DNA of 64,000 bases from Prado023 sp963798745 (GTDB taxonomy: Bacteria; Actinomycetota; Actinomycetes; S36-B12; CAIYMF01). Location: positions 390,710 to 454,709 of the forward strand of contig CAWCUF010000002.1 in assembly GCA_963798745.1 (NCBI GenBank), in the 5' to 3' direction. The notes below the pieces were generated by a model. That model ran no database searches. It was not told the origin of the DNA and saw nothing but the letters and a program-made list of their open reading frames with translations. Positions 15,400 to 24,373 of this stretch are shown one piece after another. Both the position numbers and the translations under genes were made by a program. How positions within the stretch are numbered: the stretch's first letter is position 1; every line of letters begins with the position of its first letter.

Positions 15400-16962
15400 A
15401 TGGCTGAGGGGACGATGGAGCCGCACGAGCGTCAGACGCTCGGCGCCCTTCGCTACGCCGTCAACGACGAGGCGGCCAGCTACCTGGCGATCATGCGTCT
15501 GTTCACCACGGGCATGAGCGGCTTCCTGTCTGATCAGTCCGCCGATGAGGTGACCGGGCGGCTCGCTGAACTCGGCATCGGCCTGGACCGGGACATCGTC
15601 GATCAGCGCCTGTCCTACCTGGTGGAGCACGGCAACCTCGCGCGCAGCCCCCGCGAGGCCGAAGCGCGCAGTGTCCGGGAGTACCTCTCCAACCGGGCGC
15701 GCTACCAGTTGACCCCGCGCGGCGAACTGGTCCACCGCCAGGTGGAGGAACTGCTGGCTCACTCCGACGGCGCGCGTGAGGTCTCCAGCGAGATGCTGCC
15801 CGGCATCCTCGCCGGCATCGAGGAGTTGGCGCGACTCGCCCGCCACGGCGTTCAAGAGGCCGACCCGCGCGACCTCGCAGGGCGCATCACGACGCTGTTC
15901 GCGCAGTTCGAGGTGCTGGTCACCTCCACTCGGCAGTTCTACTCCTACCTCACCCAGGTCCTGACCCGGTTCGACCTGGGCCGCGACGAGTTCGTCATGT
16001 TCAAGGGCGCCCTGATCGACTACCTGCAGCGGTTCGTCGACGAGGTGTCCCGGCACATGCCACAGGTCGCCGATCGCCTCCGCGAACTCGAGCCGAGCGT
16101 CGCCGCGCTGTGCGCTCGGGCCAACGAGGGTGATCGGCTGGTCGGGCTCGATGGCAGTCAGGCTCGGCGGGCGACCGGTCTCGAACCGGCCGACTGGCAG
16201 AGCCTGCACGCGTGGTTCCTCGGCTCGCATGGGCGGCGCTCGGATGCGGACAACGTACGTCGCCTGGCCACCGACGCGATGCGCTCGCTGCTGACCAACC
16301 TGAGGCGCATCGCCGCCGGCGCTGATCGCCAGCAGAGCCGATACGCCGACCTGGTTCGGCTCGCCGGCTGGTTCGAGGCGTCCGACGACGACCGCGCCCA
16401 CGAGCTCTGGGCGGCGGCCTTCGGGCTCTACCCGGCACGCCACCTGTCGTTCCCCGCGGATCCGGACGGCGACCCGGTGCCCTCGACGCGCAGTTGGTGG
16501 CACTCGCCGGTGGCGCAGGTGCCCCTCGGGCTGCGCAGCCATGGCGATCGGAAGGCAGGTGGCCGAGCTGGCCCGCGCGCGGACTTCTCGGTGGCCAAGC
16601 AGGCCCGAATCGCCGAACGCAGAGAGCAACAGCACCGTCGGCTGGCGGCTGCCCGGGAACTGGCAGCGCACCTTGGAGCAGTGCAGGACGTCCGCCTCAG
16701 TGACGAAGCACGCGCGACCTTCCTCGAGTTGTACGTCGACGCACTCGCGCAGCACGGCAGACCGCTGACTCCGGACGCTGCGGCTCGGAGCCGGCTCCGG
16801 ATCGTCGACACCACCCTGGAGATCGAGCTTCGATCCGCGGCCGGCGAGGTGGTGCGGATCAAGAGCCCCTCAGGTGTCCTGACGTTCCGGGACCTGTCGG
16901 TTTGGCTGGAGGCTGGGGAGGCGGCCGACTCGACGGCCGAGGATCGGCGGGCCCGGGCATGA
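15400..16962 (+). CDS. jetA: Wadjet subunit JetA (TIGR02677 family)
   Basis: A 520-residue soluble protein with the layout of TIGR02677 proteins. It has an N-terminal winged-helix segment (YLAIMRLFTTGM, GLDRDIVDQRLSYLVEHGNLAR), a long helical middle (residues 120-400), and a C-terminal LRIVDTTLEIELRSA strand region. It corresponds to the kleisin-like subunit that bridges the SMC-like JetC in Wadjet plasmid-restriction complexes. This assignment rests on family and gene order. It is first in a four-gene operon; its stop overlaps the jetB start as ATGA. It is of normal length, with no internal break. Confidence 0.88.
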   Translation: MAEGTMEPHERQTLGALRYAVNDEAASYLAIMRLFTTGMSGFLSDQSADEVTGRLAELGIGLDRDIVDQRLSYLVEHGNLARSPREAEARSVREYLSNRARYQLTPRGELVHRQVEELLAHSDGAREVSSEMLPGILAGIEELARLARHGVQEADPRDLAGRITTLFAQFEVLVTSTRQFYSYLTQVLTRFDLGRDEFVMFKGALIDYLQRFVDEVSRHMPQVADRLRELEPSVAALCARANEGDRLVGLDGSQARRATGLEPADWQSLHAWFLGSHGRRSDADNVRRLATDAMRSLLTNLRRIAAGADRQQSRYADLVRLAGWFEASDDDRAHELWAAAFGLYPARHLSFPADPDGDPVPSTRSWWHSPVAQVPLGLRSHGDRKAGGRAGPRADFSVAKQARIAERREQQHRRLAAARELAAHLGAVQDVRLSDEARATFLELYVDALAQHGRPLTPDAAARSRLRIVDTTLEIELRSAAGEVVRIKSPSGVLTFRDLSVWLEAGEAADSTAEDRRARA

Positions 16963-18176
16963 GGGGCCAGCGGCCGGAACGGCCACCGGCGGCGTCGGAC
17001 CTGCTGGGCGAGGCGGACTTCCGCACTGCAGCGCGCGCATTGCTGGGCACTCCCCTGATCCACCCCGATCGGCAACCAGACGAGTTCGCGCTCGTTCGTC
17101 GTCATCAGGGCGACCTGGTCCGGTTCTTCGCCGAGGGACTGGGCTACAGGTTGGTCGTCGAGCCCGGGCTGGCCCGTCTGTTCAAGACGGGACTGGGAGC
17201 GGATGCGAGCCGAGGGTTGCGGCGCCGCAACGATGCACCGTTCACGCCGCGCCGCTACGCGTTTCTCGCACTCACGCTGGCTGCCCTCACCCAGAGCCGG
17301 CGGCAGGTGATGGTCGACGAGCTCGTGGCCGGAGTTCGCTCGGCCGCCGTCGACGCGGGCCTCGACGTGGACCTGGACAACATCGCTGAACGGCGGGCAC
17401 TGCACTCCGCGCTGGTGGCGCTGGTCGAGCTGGGCGTGCTCAGCGAGCGTGATGGGGACCTCGAGCATTGGGCCGAGCGGCGCACGGAGTCCCTGCTCGA
17501 CGTCCATCGCGATCGGTTGGGAGTCCTGATGGCCGCCCCGATCGGCTCGTGCGCCCGCCCGGAGGACGTCGTGGACGTGACCTCGGTGCCCTCGGCGGCA
17601 GGCGGCGCCCGGGTTGCGATCCGGCGTCGTTTGGTGGAGCAGCCGGTGATGTCGGTCATCGACCTGACCGAGGAGCAGCAGGGCTGGTGGCGACGAAACC
17701 GGGAGCGCGAGCGCGAGTGGTTCCAGCAGAAGCTCGGTCTCGACCTCGAGCTTCGAGCCGAGGGTGCGATCGCCATCGATCCAAGCGGGGACCTCAGCGA
17801 CCTGACCTTCCCCGCCGCCGGGTCGGCCAAGCATTTCGCGTTGCTGCTGGTGGCCGAGCTGGTCGACATGCTGCGCGCCGAGGAGCGTGCCGAGCTGGAC
17901 GGCATCGCGTGGGCGCGCCTGGCGGCATCGACCGTCCGCCAGGCTGGCGACCGGGTGTTCGCAGCCTGGCGGCGGGGGTTGCGCAAGGACCACCGGGAGA
18001 ACCCAGACGCGGTCTTCGACGAAGCCCTGGGCATCCTCTCCGCCGTCGGTCTGCTGCGCCGCGACGACGGCGCAATCCTGATTCATGCCGCCGCCGCACG
18101 CTTTGCGCCACGCGCCGAGCTGCTGGCCGCCGCCGGGCCGTCAGGTCAGCGGTCCCTGTTCGAGGAGGACTCATGA
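16959..18176 (+). CDS. jetB: Wadjet subunit JetB (TIGR02678 family)
   Basis: A 405-residue protein matching TIGR02678. The N-terminus reads RTAARALLGTPLIHPDRQPDEFALVRRH. A KLFKTG-like segment (ARLFKTGLG) follows and then FTPRRYAFLALTLAAL, with winged-helix pieces near residues 95-150 and 290-380. It is the KITE-like partner of JetA in the SMC-type complex. A good SD for the next gene (CGAGGAGG) lies within its last codons, and its TGA overlaps jetC as ATGA, so expression is stoichiometrically coupled. No truncation was seen. Confidence 0.88.
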   Translation: MRGQRPERPPAASDLLGEADFRTAARALLGTPLIHPDRQPDEFALVRRHQGDLVRFFAEGLGYRLVVEPGLARLFKTGLGADASRGLRRRNDAPFTPRRYAFLALTLAALTQSRRQVMVDELVAGVRSAAVDAGLDVDLDNIAERRALHSALVALVELGVLSERDGDLEHWAERRTESLLDVHRDRLGVLMAAPIGSCARPEDVVDVTSVPSAAGGARVAIRRRLVEQPVMSVIDLTEEQQGWWRRNREREREWFQQKLGLDLELRAEGAIAIDPSGDLSDLTFPAAGSAKHFALLLVAELVDMLRAEERAELDGIAWARLAASTVRQAGDRVFAAWRRGLRKDHRENPDAVFDEALGILSAVGLLRRDDGAILIHAAAARFAPRAELLAAAGPSGQRSLFEEDS

Positions 18177-21100
18177 CGGCCACCATCGTGTCGCCCACAC
18201 CCATCGCTGATGCCAGGAGTGCTGATCGGTTCCGGCTGAACCGCGCTGGGGTGCTCAATGTCTGGCAGTACGACGAGCAGGTCTTCAACTTCGCCGACGG
18301 TCGGCTGCTGCTGCGCGGAGCCAATGGGGCAGGCAAATCCAAGACCCTGGAGATGCTGCTGCCGTTCGCCCTGGACGGAGACAAGGCGCGGATCACCGCG
18401 TCGGCCAAGCACCACACGAGCCTGCTGTGGCTGATGACCGACGGCCTGGAGGGCGGCAATCGCGTCGGGTACGTCTGGGTGGAGTTCCAGCGGGTAACCG
18501 CCGAGGGTGCTGTGGAGACCTACACCTGCGGAGTCGGGATCCGCGCCTCCGCGTCGGCCCGCGCCGCCACCGCCTGGCACTTCGTCACCGACCAGCGGAT
18601 CGGCACCGAGCTGAGCCTGGAGGACGACGCTGGTCCGCTGTCGATGCCTCGTCTGAAGGAGTTGCTGGGCGCCGAGCATGTCTTCGAGAAGTCCTCGGAG
18701 TACAAGGCCCACGTAGGGCGCACCTTGTTCGGACTGGACGCGGCGCAGTACGACGAGGTGCTGCGCCTGTTGTACTGGCTCCGGCAGCCACAGGTCGGGG
18801 AGGACATCGAACCGGCCAAGCTCACGGCGCAGCTCTCCCAGGCGCTGCCGCAACTCGACGAGCAGGCGGTGCGGGCCGCGGGGGACACCTTCGACGAGCT
18901 CACTGCGTTCGGCGAGCAGATCGAGCGCCGGTCGGCAGCTGTCGGTGCGCTCACCCATCTCGCGGAGGCCTACACCCAGTATGCGCGGGCGGTGGTGGCC
19001 GAGCGGGCACGCATCGGTGCGCAGGCGCTGCGCAGCGAGCGCCGAGCGCGCGTGGAGGTGCGCAACGCCCTGACCCGTGCCGAGCAGGTCCATGCCCAGG
19101 GAGAGTCGGCTCGGGCGGAACGCGAGACCGCGCGAGCCGGGATCGACGCAGACAATGCCCGGCTGCGGACCCTGGAGGACAGCCCGGAGTTCCGCGACCA
19201 GCGACGCCTCGACGAGCTGGATCGCATCGCCGGCCAGGACGCCGCGCTCGCGCAGCAGGCCGAGAGCCGATTTGCCGCTCAGCGTGGGGCTGTGGAGCAC
19301 ATCGACTTGGTCGCGACCGCTCGAGCCCACTCCGGCGAGAGCCTGCTGCTGGGGCACCGCGACCGGCTGCGGGATCTCGATCAGCGCCAACGCGAGTCCG
19401 TGCCCGGGTCGAGTGTGCCAACCCCGACGGTCCTCGACGGGCTACGACTGAGTCGGGTCGAACAGCTGCCATCCGTGGTGGACGCCCTCGACCAGTGCCT
19501 CGATGCGGTGCGATCGGCCAGATCTGCGGCCACTCGGCGCGTGGCAGGGGTCGGTGTCGTGCGGGCGGCGCTGGATCAGGTGGAGCGACTCAGGGGTTTG
19601 CAGACGCAGGCCGAGCGGGAGGCCGACCAGGCTGAACAGCGCTGGGAGCAGGCTCGCACGGCTCGGGTAGCCGCCGACCAGCAGTCTGAGATTGAGCGGG
19701 CAGCCCTCGCCGCTGCGCTGACCGAGTGGGCCGCGACGCCGGGTGGCCCCGGCTTAGAGCTGCCCGACGATCTCGCTGAAGGGTGGCTCGCCGAGCTCCC
19801 GGCAGCGGCCAGGTCTGCTGCCGCCGCGCCGCTGGGCGCGATCCGCGAGGACCAACGTCGCACCGGCGCGCGCCTGGACAACGCCTGCGGCGAGCTCGCG
19901 CGCGTGACCGAACAGCGCGCCCTGGTCGCTGCCGAACGGGACCCGGCGCCGCCGCCCCCATCCCTTCCTCGTACCGACCGGGTCGACGGCGCCGCCCTGT
20001 GGCAGGTCCTCGACTTCGGCGAGGGAGTGCCTGACCCGGCGCGCGCCGGCCTGGAAGCCGCACTGCAGGCCTCTGGACTGCTCGACGCGTGGGTTCGTCC
20101 AGGCGGTCGGCTGCTCGATCCCGAGCAGCGCGACGTCGTGCTGGCGACCCATGCCGAGGGTGACGCGAGCGCGGGGTTGAACGAAGTGCTGGTACCTGAC
20201 CTGCCAGCCGACTGCGACCTCGTTGCCGAGGATGTTCGCAGTGTGCTCGCTGGCATCAGTGTGGATCCCGACCCACAGACGCCGGCTGCCGTCCGCCCGG
20301 ATGGCACCTGGCGGCTGGGACCGGCGCATGGCCGCGCCGCCAAGGAACGGGCGCAGTACATCGGTGCCACAGCTCGGGCCAACGAGCGCGCTCGTCAGCT
20401 CGCGGTGCTCGACGACGCGATCGCGGTCCGGCGCGCGGTGGTCCAGGAAGCCAGTGGCGTCCTCGAGGCGCTGCATGTGGCCGCGAGCGGGTTGGAGGCC
20501 TGGGCGGCTGCTGTGCCCTCCGGCCGGGTCTTGATCCAGGCGTGGATCCGCCTCGATGAGCGTCGCGTTGTTGAGGAGCGCGAGGAGCACGAGAATCGCA
20601 CGGCCCAAGACGCGGCGCACGCGGCTCGCGAAGCGTCAGCCGACGCCCGTGCGCGACTGGACAGGGCAGCCTCAGAGCAGGAACTGCCTGCCGAGCGTGC
20701 TGCCCTGGACGCAGTCGAGCAGGCCTTGCGGGACCTCGACGAGGGCTTGCGCGATGCGCTGCGCAATGACCCGCCGATGAGAGTCAGCCTCACGCACTGG
20801 CAGGAGACGGTCGCCGAGCAGACCAGCGCGCGCGACGCGCTCGCCCGCGACGAGGAGCATGCGGCGCAGGCAGTTGCGCGTGCGAACGTGTCGCGGGCGG
20901 AGTGCGAGTCGCTGCGTGCCTCGGTGGGCGACTCCGTCGAGACGTTGCAACGCCGGATCAGCGAAGTCAGGCAGTCGCGCAGGGACTACGAGTCTGCTGA
21001 GCAGGCGGCCGCCCATCGGGTCGAGGCGCTGATCCGCGAAGGCGGGCAGGCGCAGGAGGCGGCCAGCAACGCCGATCAGCGGCTCACCGAACACGTGGCG

Positions 21101-22243
21101 CAGCGGTCTGTTGCGCTGCACACGCTCGCGGCGGTGGCAGCCGTGCCGGGGATGGTCGATGCCGCCGGCGTCGAGCCGGCGGCTGCCGGTGTGATCTCGG
21201 GTCTGGCGGGACACCCTGCCGAGGAGCCGGTCGGCCGAGCACCCGCTGCGAGCATCGACAACCTGGCCGAACTCAGTCCGGAGGAGGCCAGCTCTGCCGC
21301 CACCCGGGTGTGGCGGGCCCACAACGAGGCGGCCAGCGGCCCGGCCGCGGACCATCAGCCCACCGTCGTGGAGTTCGGCGACCTGCTCGCGGTCAGCGGG
21401 CGTGACGATGCGGGCGAAGCGCCCGTCGTCGCGCTGGCCCACCGGGTCCGCGCCGGTGTGGACCGGGATCGCGGGCTGCTGACCGAACGCGAGAAGGAGC
21501 AGTTCGAGGCGCACGTCCTCGGCGAGCTCGGGGACACGATCCGCCAGCGTCGGCGCGACGCCGAGGAGCTGGTGGCGGCCATGAACGACCAGTTGGGCCA
21601 CGTCAGCACATCGCAGGGGATCCGGGTCAAGCTCGATTGGCGGCTGCGTGACGACGTTCCGCCGGAAGCCCGGGCTGCTGTGGAGTTGCTCGCGCAGCCG
21701 GTCGGGGCGCTGATCCCTGAGGAGCGCGCGAAGCTGCGTGACGTCCTGCATCGGCTCATCGAGGCCTCGCGGGCCGAGCATCCCGAGCTGTCCTACAGCG
21801 AGCACCTCGGCGCCGCGCTGGACTATCGGACGTGGTCAGCGTTCACGATCCGGTACACGCGCCCCGAGAACACGGGCCAGTGGGAGCGGCTGCACCGCCG
21901 GTCACCGTTGTCACAGGGCGAGCAGAAGGTGCTCTGCTACCTGCCTCTGTTCGCCGCCGCGGCGGCCCACTTCACCTCGTTGGCCGGCGCGGCGCCGCGC
22001 GCACCACGCCTGGTCCTCCTCGACGACGCCTTCCCGAAGATCGATGTGCGCACGCACCCCCTGTTGTTCGGACTACTGGTCCAACTCGATCTGGACTTCG
22101 TGATCACCAGCGAGCGGCTCTGGGGTGACCACTCCACGGTCCCGTCCCTGGCCATCTACGAGGCGCTACGCGACCCGAGCCAGCGCGGCATCGCCCAGTA
22201 CGAGTACCGATGGGACGGCCGCGTCCTGCAAGGCATGGGATGA
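18173..22243 (+). CDS. jetC: Wadjet SMC-like ATPase JetC (TIGR02680 family)
   Basis: A 1356-residue SMC-like protein. Walker A GANGAGKS is near residues 49-56. Long coiled-coil arms rich in Glu, Arg, Ala and Gln run from about 270 to 1150. The signature motif LSQGEQ (for LSGGQ) is near 1245, and Walker B RLVLLDDAF near 1280 is followed by the D-loop and a switch His region (TSERLWG). The second acidic Walker B residue is Asp where many SMC proteins have Glu. Related Wadjet motors extrude DNA loops and hand small circular DNA to JetD for cutting. The frame is intact throughout and overlaps both neighbours by four bases. Confidence 0.9.
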   Translation: MTATIVSPTPIADARSADRFRLNRAGVLNVWQYDEQVFNFADGRLLLRGANGAGKSKTLEMLLPFALDGDKARITASAKHHTSLLWLMTDGLEGGNRVGYVWVEFQRVTAEGAVETYTCGVGIRASASARAATAWHFVTDQRIGTELSLEDDAGPLSMPRLKELLGAEHVFEKSSEYKAHVGRTLFGLDAAQYDEVLRLLYWLRQPQVGEDIEPAKLTAQLSQALPQLDEQAVRAAGDTFDELTAFGEQIERRSAAVGALTHLAEAYTQYARAVVAERARIGAQALRSERRARVEVRNALTRAEQVHAQGESARAERETARAGIDADNARLRTLEDSPEFRDQRRLDELDRIAGQDAALAQQAESRFAAQRGAVEHIDLVATARAHSGESLLLGHRDRLRDLDQRQRESVPGSSVPTPTVLDGLRLSRVEQLPSVVDALDQCLDAVRSARSAATRRVAGVGVVRAALDQVERLRGLQTQAEREADQAEQRWEQARTARVAADQQSEIERAALAAALTEWAATPGGPGLELPDDLAEGWLAELPAAARSAAAAPLGAIREDQRRTGARLDNACGELARVTEQRALVAAERDPAPPPPSLPRTDRVDGAALWQVLDFGEGVPDPARAGLEAALQASGLLDAWVRPGGRLLDPEQRDVVLATHAEGDASAGLNEVLVPDLPADCDLVAEDVRSVLAGISVDPDPQTPAAVRPDGTWRLGPAHGRAAKERAQYIGATARANERARQLAVLDDAIAVRRAVVQEASGVLEALHVAASGLEAWAAAVPSGRVLIQAWIRLDERRVVEEREEHENRTAQDAAHAAREASADARARLDRAASEQELPAERAALDAVEQALRDLDEGLRDALRNDPPMRVSLTHWQETVAEQTSARDALARDEEHAAQAVARANVSRAECESLRASVGDSVETLQRRISEVRQSRRDYESAEQAAAHRVEALIREGGQAQEAASNADQRLTEHVAQRSVALHTLAAVAAVPGMVDAAGVEPAAAGVISGLAGHPAEEPVGRAPAASIDNLAELSPEEASSAATRVWRAHNEAASGPAADHQPTVVEFGDLLAVSGRDDAGEAPVVALAHRVRAGVDRDRGLLTEREKEQFEAHVLGELGDTIRQRRRDAEELVAAMNDQLGHVSTSQGIRVKLDWRLRDDVPPEARAAVELLAQPVGALIPEERAKLRDVLHRLIEASRAEHPELSYSEHLGAALDYRTWSAFTIRYTRPENTGQWERLHRRSPLSQGEQKVLCYLPLFAAAAAHFTSLAGAAPRAPRLVLLDDAFPKIDVRTHPLLFGLLVQLDLDFVITSERLWGDHSTVPSLAIYEALRDPSQRGIAQYEYRWDGRVLQGMG

Positions 22244-23493
22244 GGCCAGAGAGCGGGCTCGCGCCCTGGCTCGCCGACCCGGTGCTGGCACCCACCTGGG
22301 AGCGCGTCCGAGCCCGGTTCGAGAAGGCGGGCCTCCTGGCGCGCGGCGCCGTCGTCGTGCCGCTGGCCACGAGGGAGGAACGGCACGCAGTCGGGGCCTT
22401 GCTGGGCCGATCAGTGACTCGTGCCGCCGTACGGATCGACCTGGCTGCGCTCGAGTCGAGGCTGCGCGAACGCTCGGGCGTCGGCGGGTTGGGAGCCGTG
22501 CTGACCGCGTACTTCGGGTCGCCCCCGAAGGACCGGCCCGCCGTCCGCGCTGGCCGAGACGAAGCTCGTGAGCGTCCGCTGGCCCTGGCCGGCGAATTGG
22601 TGAGCGCGCCGTGGGCGGGGGAGTGGATCGCGGGCCTGCGTCGGACCGGTCTGCTCACCCGGACGGGCGGCGTCGAGAGCGCCGAGCAGGTGGTGCGCGA
22701 CGCCGCCACGGTGCTCGGTGAGCTCAACGGTCGCGGCGACGGCAGCGAGGGGCCGCAGTCGCGGGTGGAGCTCGGGGCCCGGCTCGTGGGCGATGCCCAT
22801 GCCCTCGACCGTGATCGGCTGCTCCATCGAGTCGTCCTGCGTGGCCTGGCGGCAGCCTCGGGAACGGCCCTGCCCGACAGTGCCCGCGAGGCCGAGGCGC
22901 TCTGGGCTCGGTTCGGCGTCGAGCCGGACCTGCTCTCACGCACGTGTCTGGTCTGGAAGCTGCGGATCGAGGACGACGGACCACTGGGGCAGCGTCTGGG
23001 TGCGGCGGCGGAGGTCGGCGACCCGGTCCACGTGACTGAGTGGGACCTGCGCCGGGCTGCCTCGATCACCCCCGAGCGTGGCACGCGGGTGCTCGTCTGC
23101 GAGAACCCGGCGGTTCTGGAGGCGCTGGCCGATCGGGGGAGCCAGGGCTGGAGTGCTGTGTGCACGGCCGGTGAGCCGAACCTGGTCGTCGACCGAATCC
23201 TGACAGCCGTGGCCAAGGCGGGTACGGATCTGCGTTACCACGGTGACTTCGATTGGCCCGGGATCGCGATCGCCAACCGGGCCGTCGCTCGCTACGGAGT
23301 GCGGCCCTTGCGGATGACTGCGCAGGACTACGTGCGCGGCGTGCGCCCAACCGGTCCGAAGCTGCACGGGGCAGAGGTTGAACCCGCGTGGGACCCGGAG
23401 CTGGGCGCCGCGATGCGCAGCCACGGTGCAGCCGTGCACGAGGAGTCGGTGCTCACCGACGTGCTGGCCGCGCTCGCCGGACTCCAGGACTGA
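22240..23493 (+). CDS. jetD: Wadjet nuclease subunit JetD (TIGR02679 family)
   Basis: A 417-residue protein, last of the operon. The C-terminal half carries the toprim-like catalytic region. CENPAVLEA near residue 286 supplies the acidic residue after the first strand, and YHGDFDWPGIAIANR near 333 supplies the DxD. This arrangement is related to topoisomerase VI subunit A and is used to cleave plasmid DNA in characterised Wadjet complexes. The N-terminal half (ARGAVVVPLATREERHAVG) is the arm region of TIGR02679. Motifs are complete, so the system is predicted to be active. It starts with ATGA overlap on jetC. Confidence 0.88.
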   Translation: MRPESGLAPWLADPVLAPTWERVRARFEKAGLLARGAVVVPLATREERHAVGALLGRSVTRAAVRIDLAALESRLRERSGVGGLGAVLTAYFGSPPKDRPAVRAGRDEARERPLALAGELVSAPWAGEWIAGLRRTGLLTRTGGVESAEQVVRDAATVLGELNGRGDGSEGPQSRVELGARLVGDAHALDRDRLLHRVVLRGLAAASGTALPDSAREAEALWARFGVEPDLLSRTCLVWKLRIEDDGPLGQRLGAAAEVGDPVHVTEWDLRRAASITPERGTRVLVCENPAVLEALADRGSQGWSAVCTAGEPNLVVDRILTAVAKAGTDLRYHGDFDWPGIAIANRAVARYGVRPLRMTAQDYVRGVRPTGPKLHGAEVEPAWDPELGAAMRSHGAAVHEESVLTDVLAALAGLQD

Positions 23494-23679
23494 GAAGCCC
23501 ACAGTAGGCGCGTGCAACGACAGCGCCGCCACCTTAGAAGCAAGCCCGCCCAACAGCGCGACCATCCCGATCCTCGGCGCACGTCGGAAGGACGCGAGAA
23601 CGTATCAGCGGGCGTACCCGCGCACTCCGTCCAAGTAGCTGTCACCGCGATGGCACTCAACACCCAAGGAGGTACGACC

Positions 23680-24363
23680 ATGGCCAAGTACGTGGGGTCC
23701 TGGTGGATCAGGGACGGCATCGACGGCCGTCGGCTGGAGGCAGAAGGCTTCGCGTCGACGCTCGGTGGGCTGTCCGAGTTCGACTGGACCCAGAACCACG
23801 GCGAGAGCGACGTGCGCGAGTCTGACTTCGTCACCACGAGCGGCACCACTCAGCGCTCGGACAGTGTCGACGCGATGCAGATGTCGTCACACGGCTGGAC
23901 CGACGGATTCCTCGTCTGGGGCGGCAGCGTCACGACGAGCGAGGCCGTCGACTTCGGGAAGAACGACCTCGAGGTCTTCGCGACCCACGCCTGCTACCTG
24001 CTCGAGCACTCGTCGACCAACTCGGTCGGACGCTGGATCCCGGCGTTCGAACGGCTGCACTACATGCTCGGCTTCCACAACAGCTCGTACTCGGGCGGCG
24101 GACAGAACTCCCGCGGCACGTGGTTCGCGATGTATGCCGCGTGGCTCTACTACTGGTCGGGCAGCTGGCTCTACCGCGTCGACATGCCGCTGCGCGAGGC
24201 GTGGGCAGAGGCCAACGAGATCGTCGAGGGCAGCAACGTGCAGTGGGCGTACCTGCGGGCCGAGTCCCCGGGAGCCCCGACCTACAACGAGCGGCTGCGC
24301 GCCGCCGAAACCACCGACCCAGTCACCAGCCGGTCCTTCTGGACCGCGCGCGGAACCTGCTGA
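23680..24363 (+). CDS. DUF6345 protein with caspase-like His/Cys arrangement
   Basis: A 227-residue soluble protein. The ATG at 23680 is chosen because AAGGAGGT lies six bases upstream (23666-23673). The body resembles DUF6345: SSHGWTDGFLVWGG (His71), a hydrophobic strand LEVFATHACYLLEH (Cys105), then RLHYMLGFHNSSY and a C-terminal LREAWAEA helix. A His-Gly after one strand and an Ala-Cys after the next is the dyad layout of clan CD peptidases (caspase, gingipain), so a protease is possible. No activity is known to me. It lies 186 bases after jetD, before an unknown partner gene. Confidence 0.6.
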   Translation: MAKYVGSWWIRDGIDGRRLEAEGFASTLGGLSEFDWTQNHGESDVRESDFVTTSGTTQRSDSVDAMQMSSHGWTDGFLVWGGSVTTSEAVDFGKNDLEVFATHACYLLEHSSTNSVGRWIPAFERLHYMLGFHNSSYSGGGQNSRGTWFAMYAAWLYYWSGSWLYRVDMPLREAWAEANEIVEGSNVQWAYLRAESPGAPTYNERLRAAETTDPVTSRSFWTARGTC

Positions 24364-24373
24364 GGAGCGCGTC

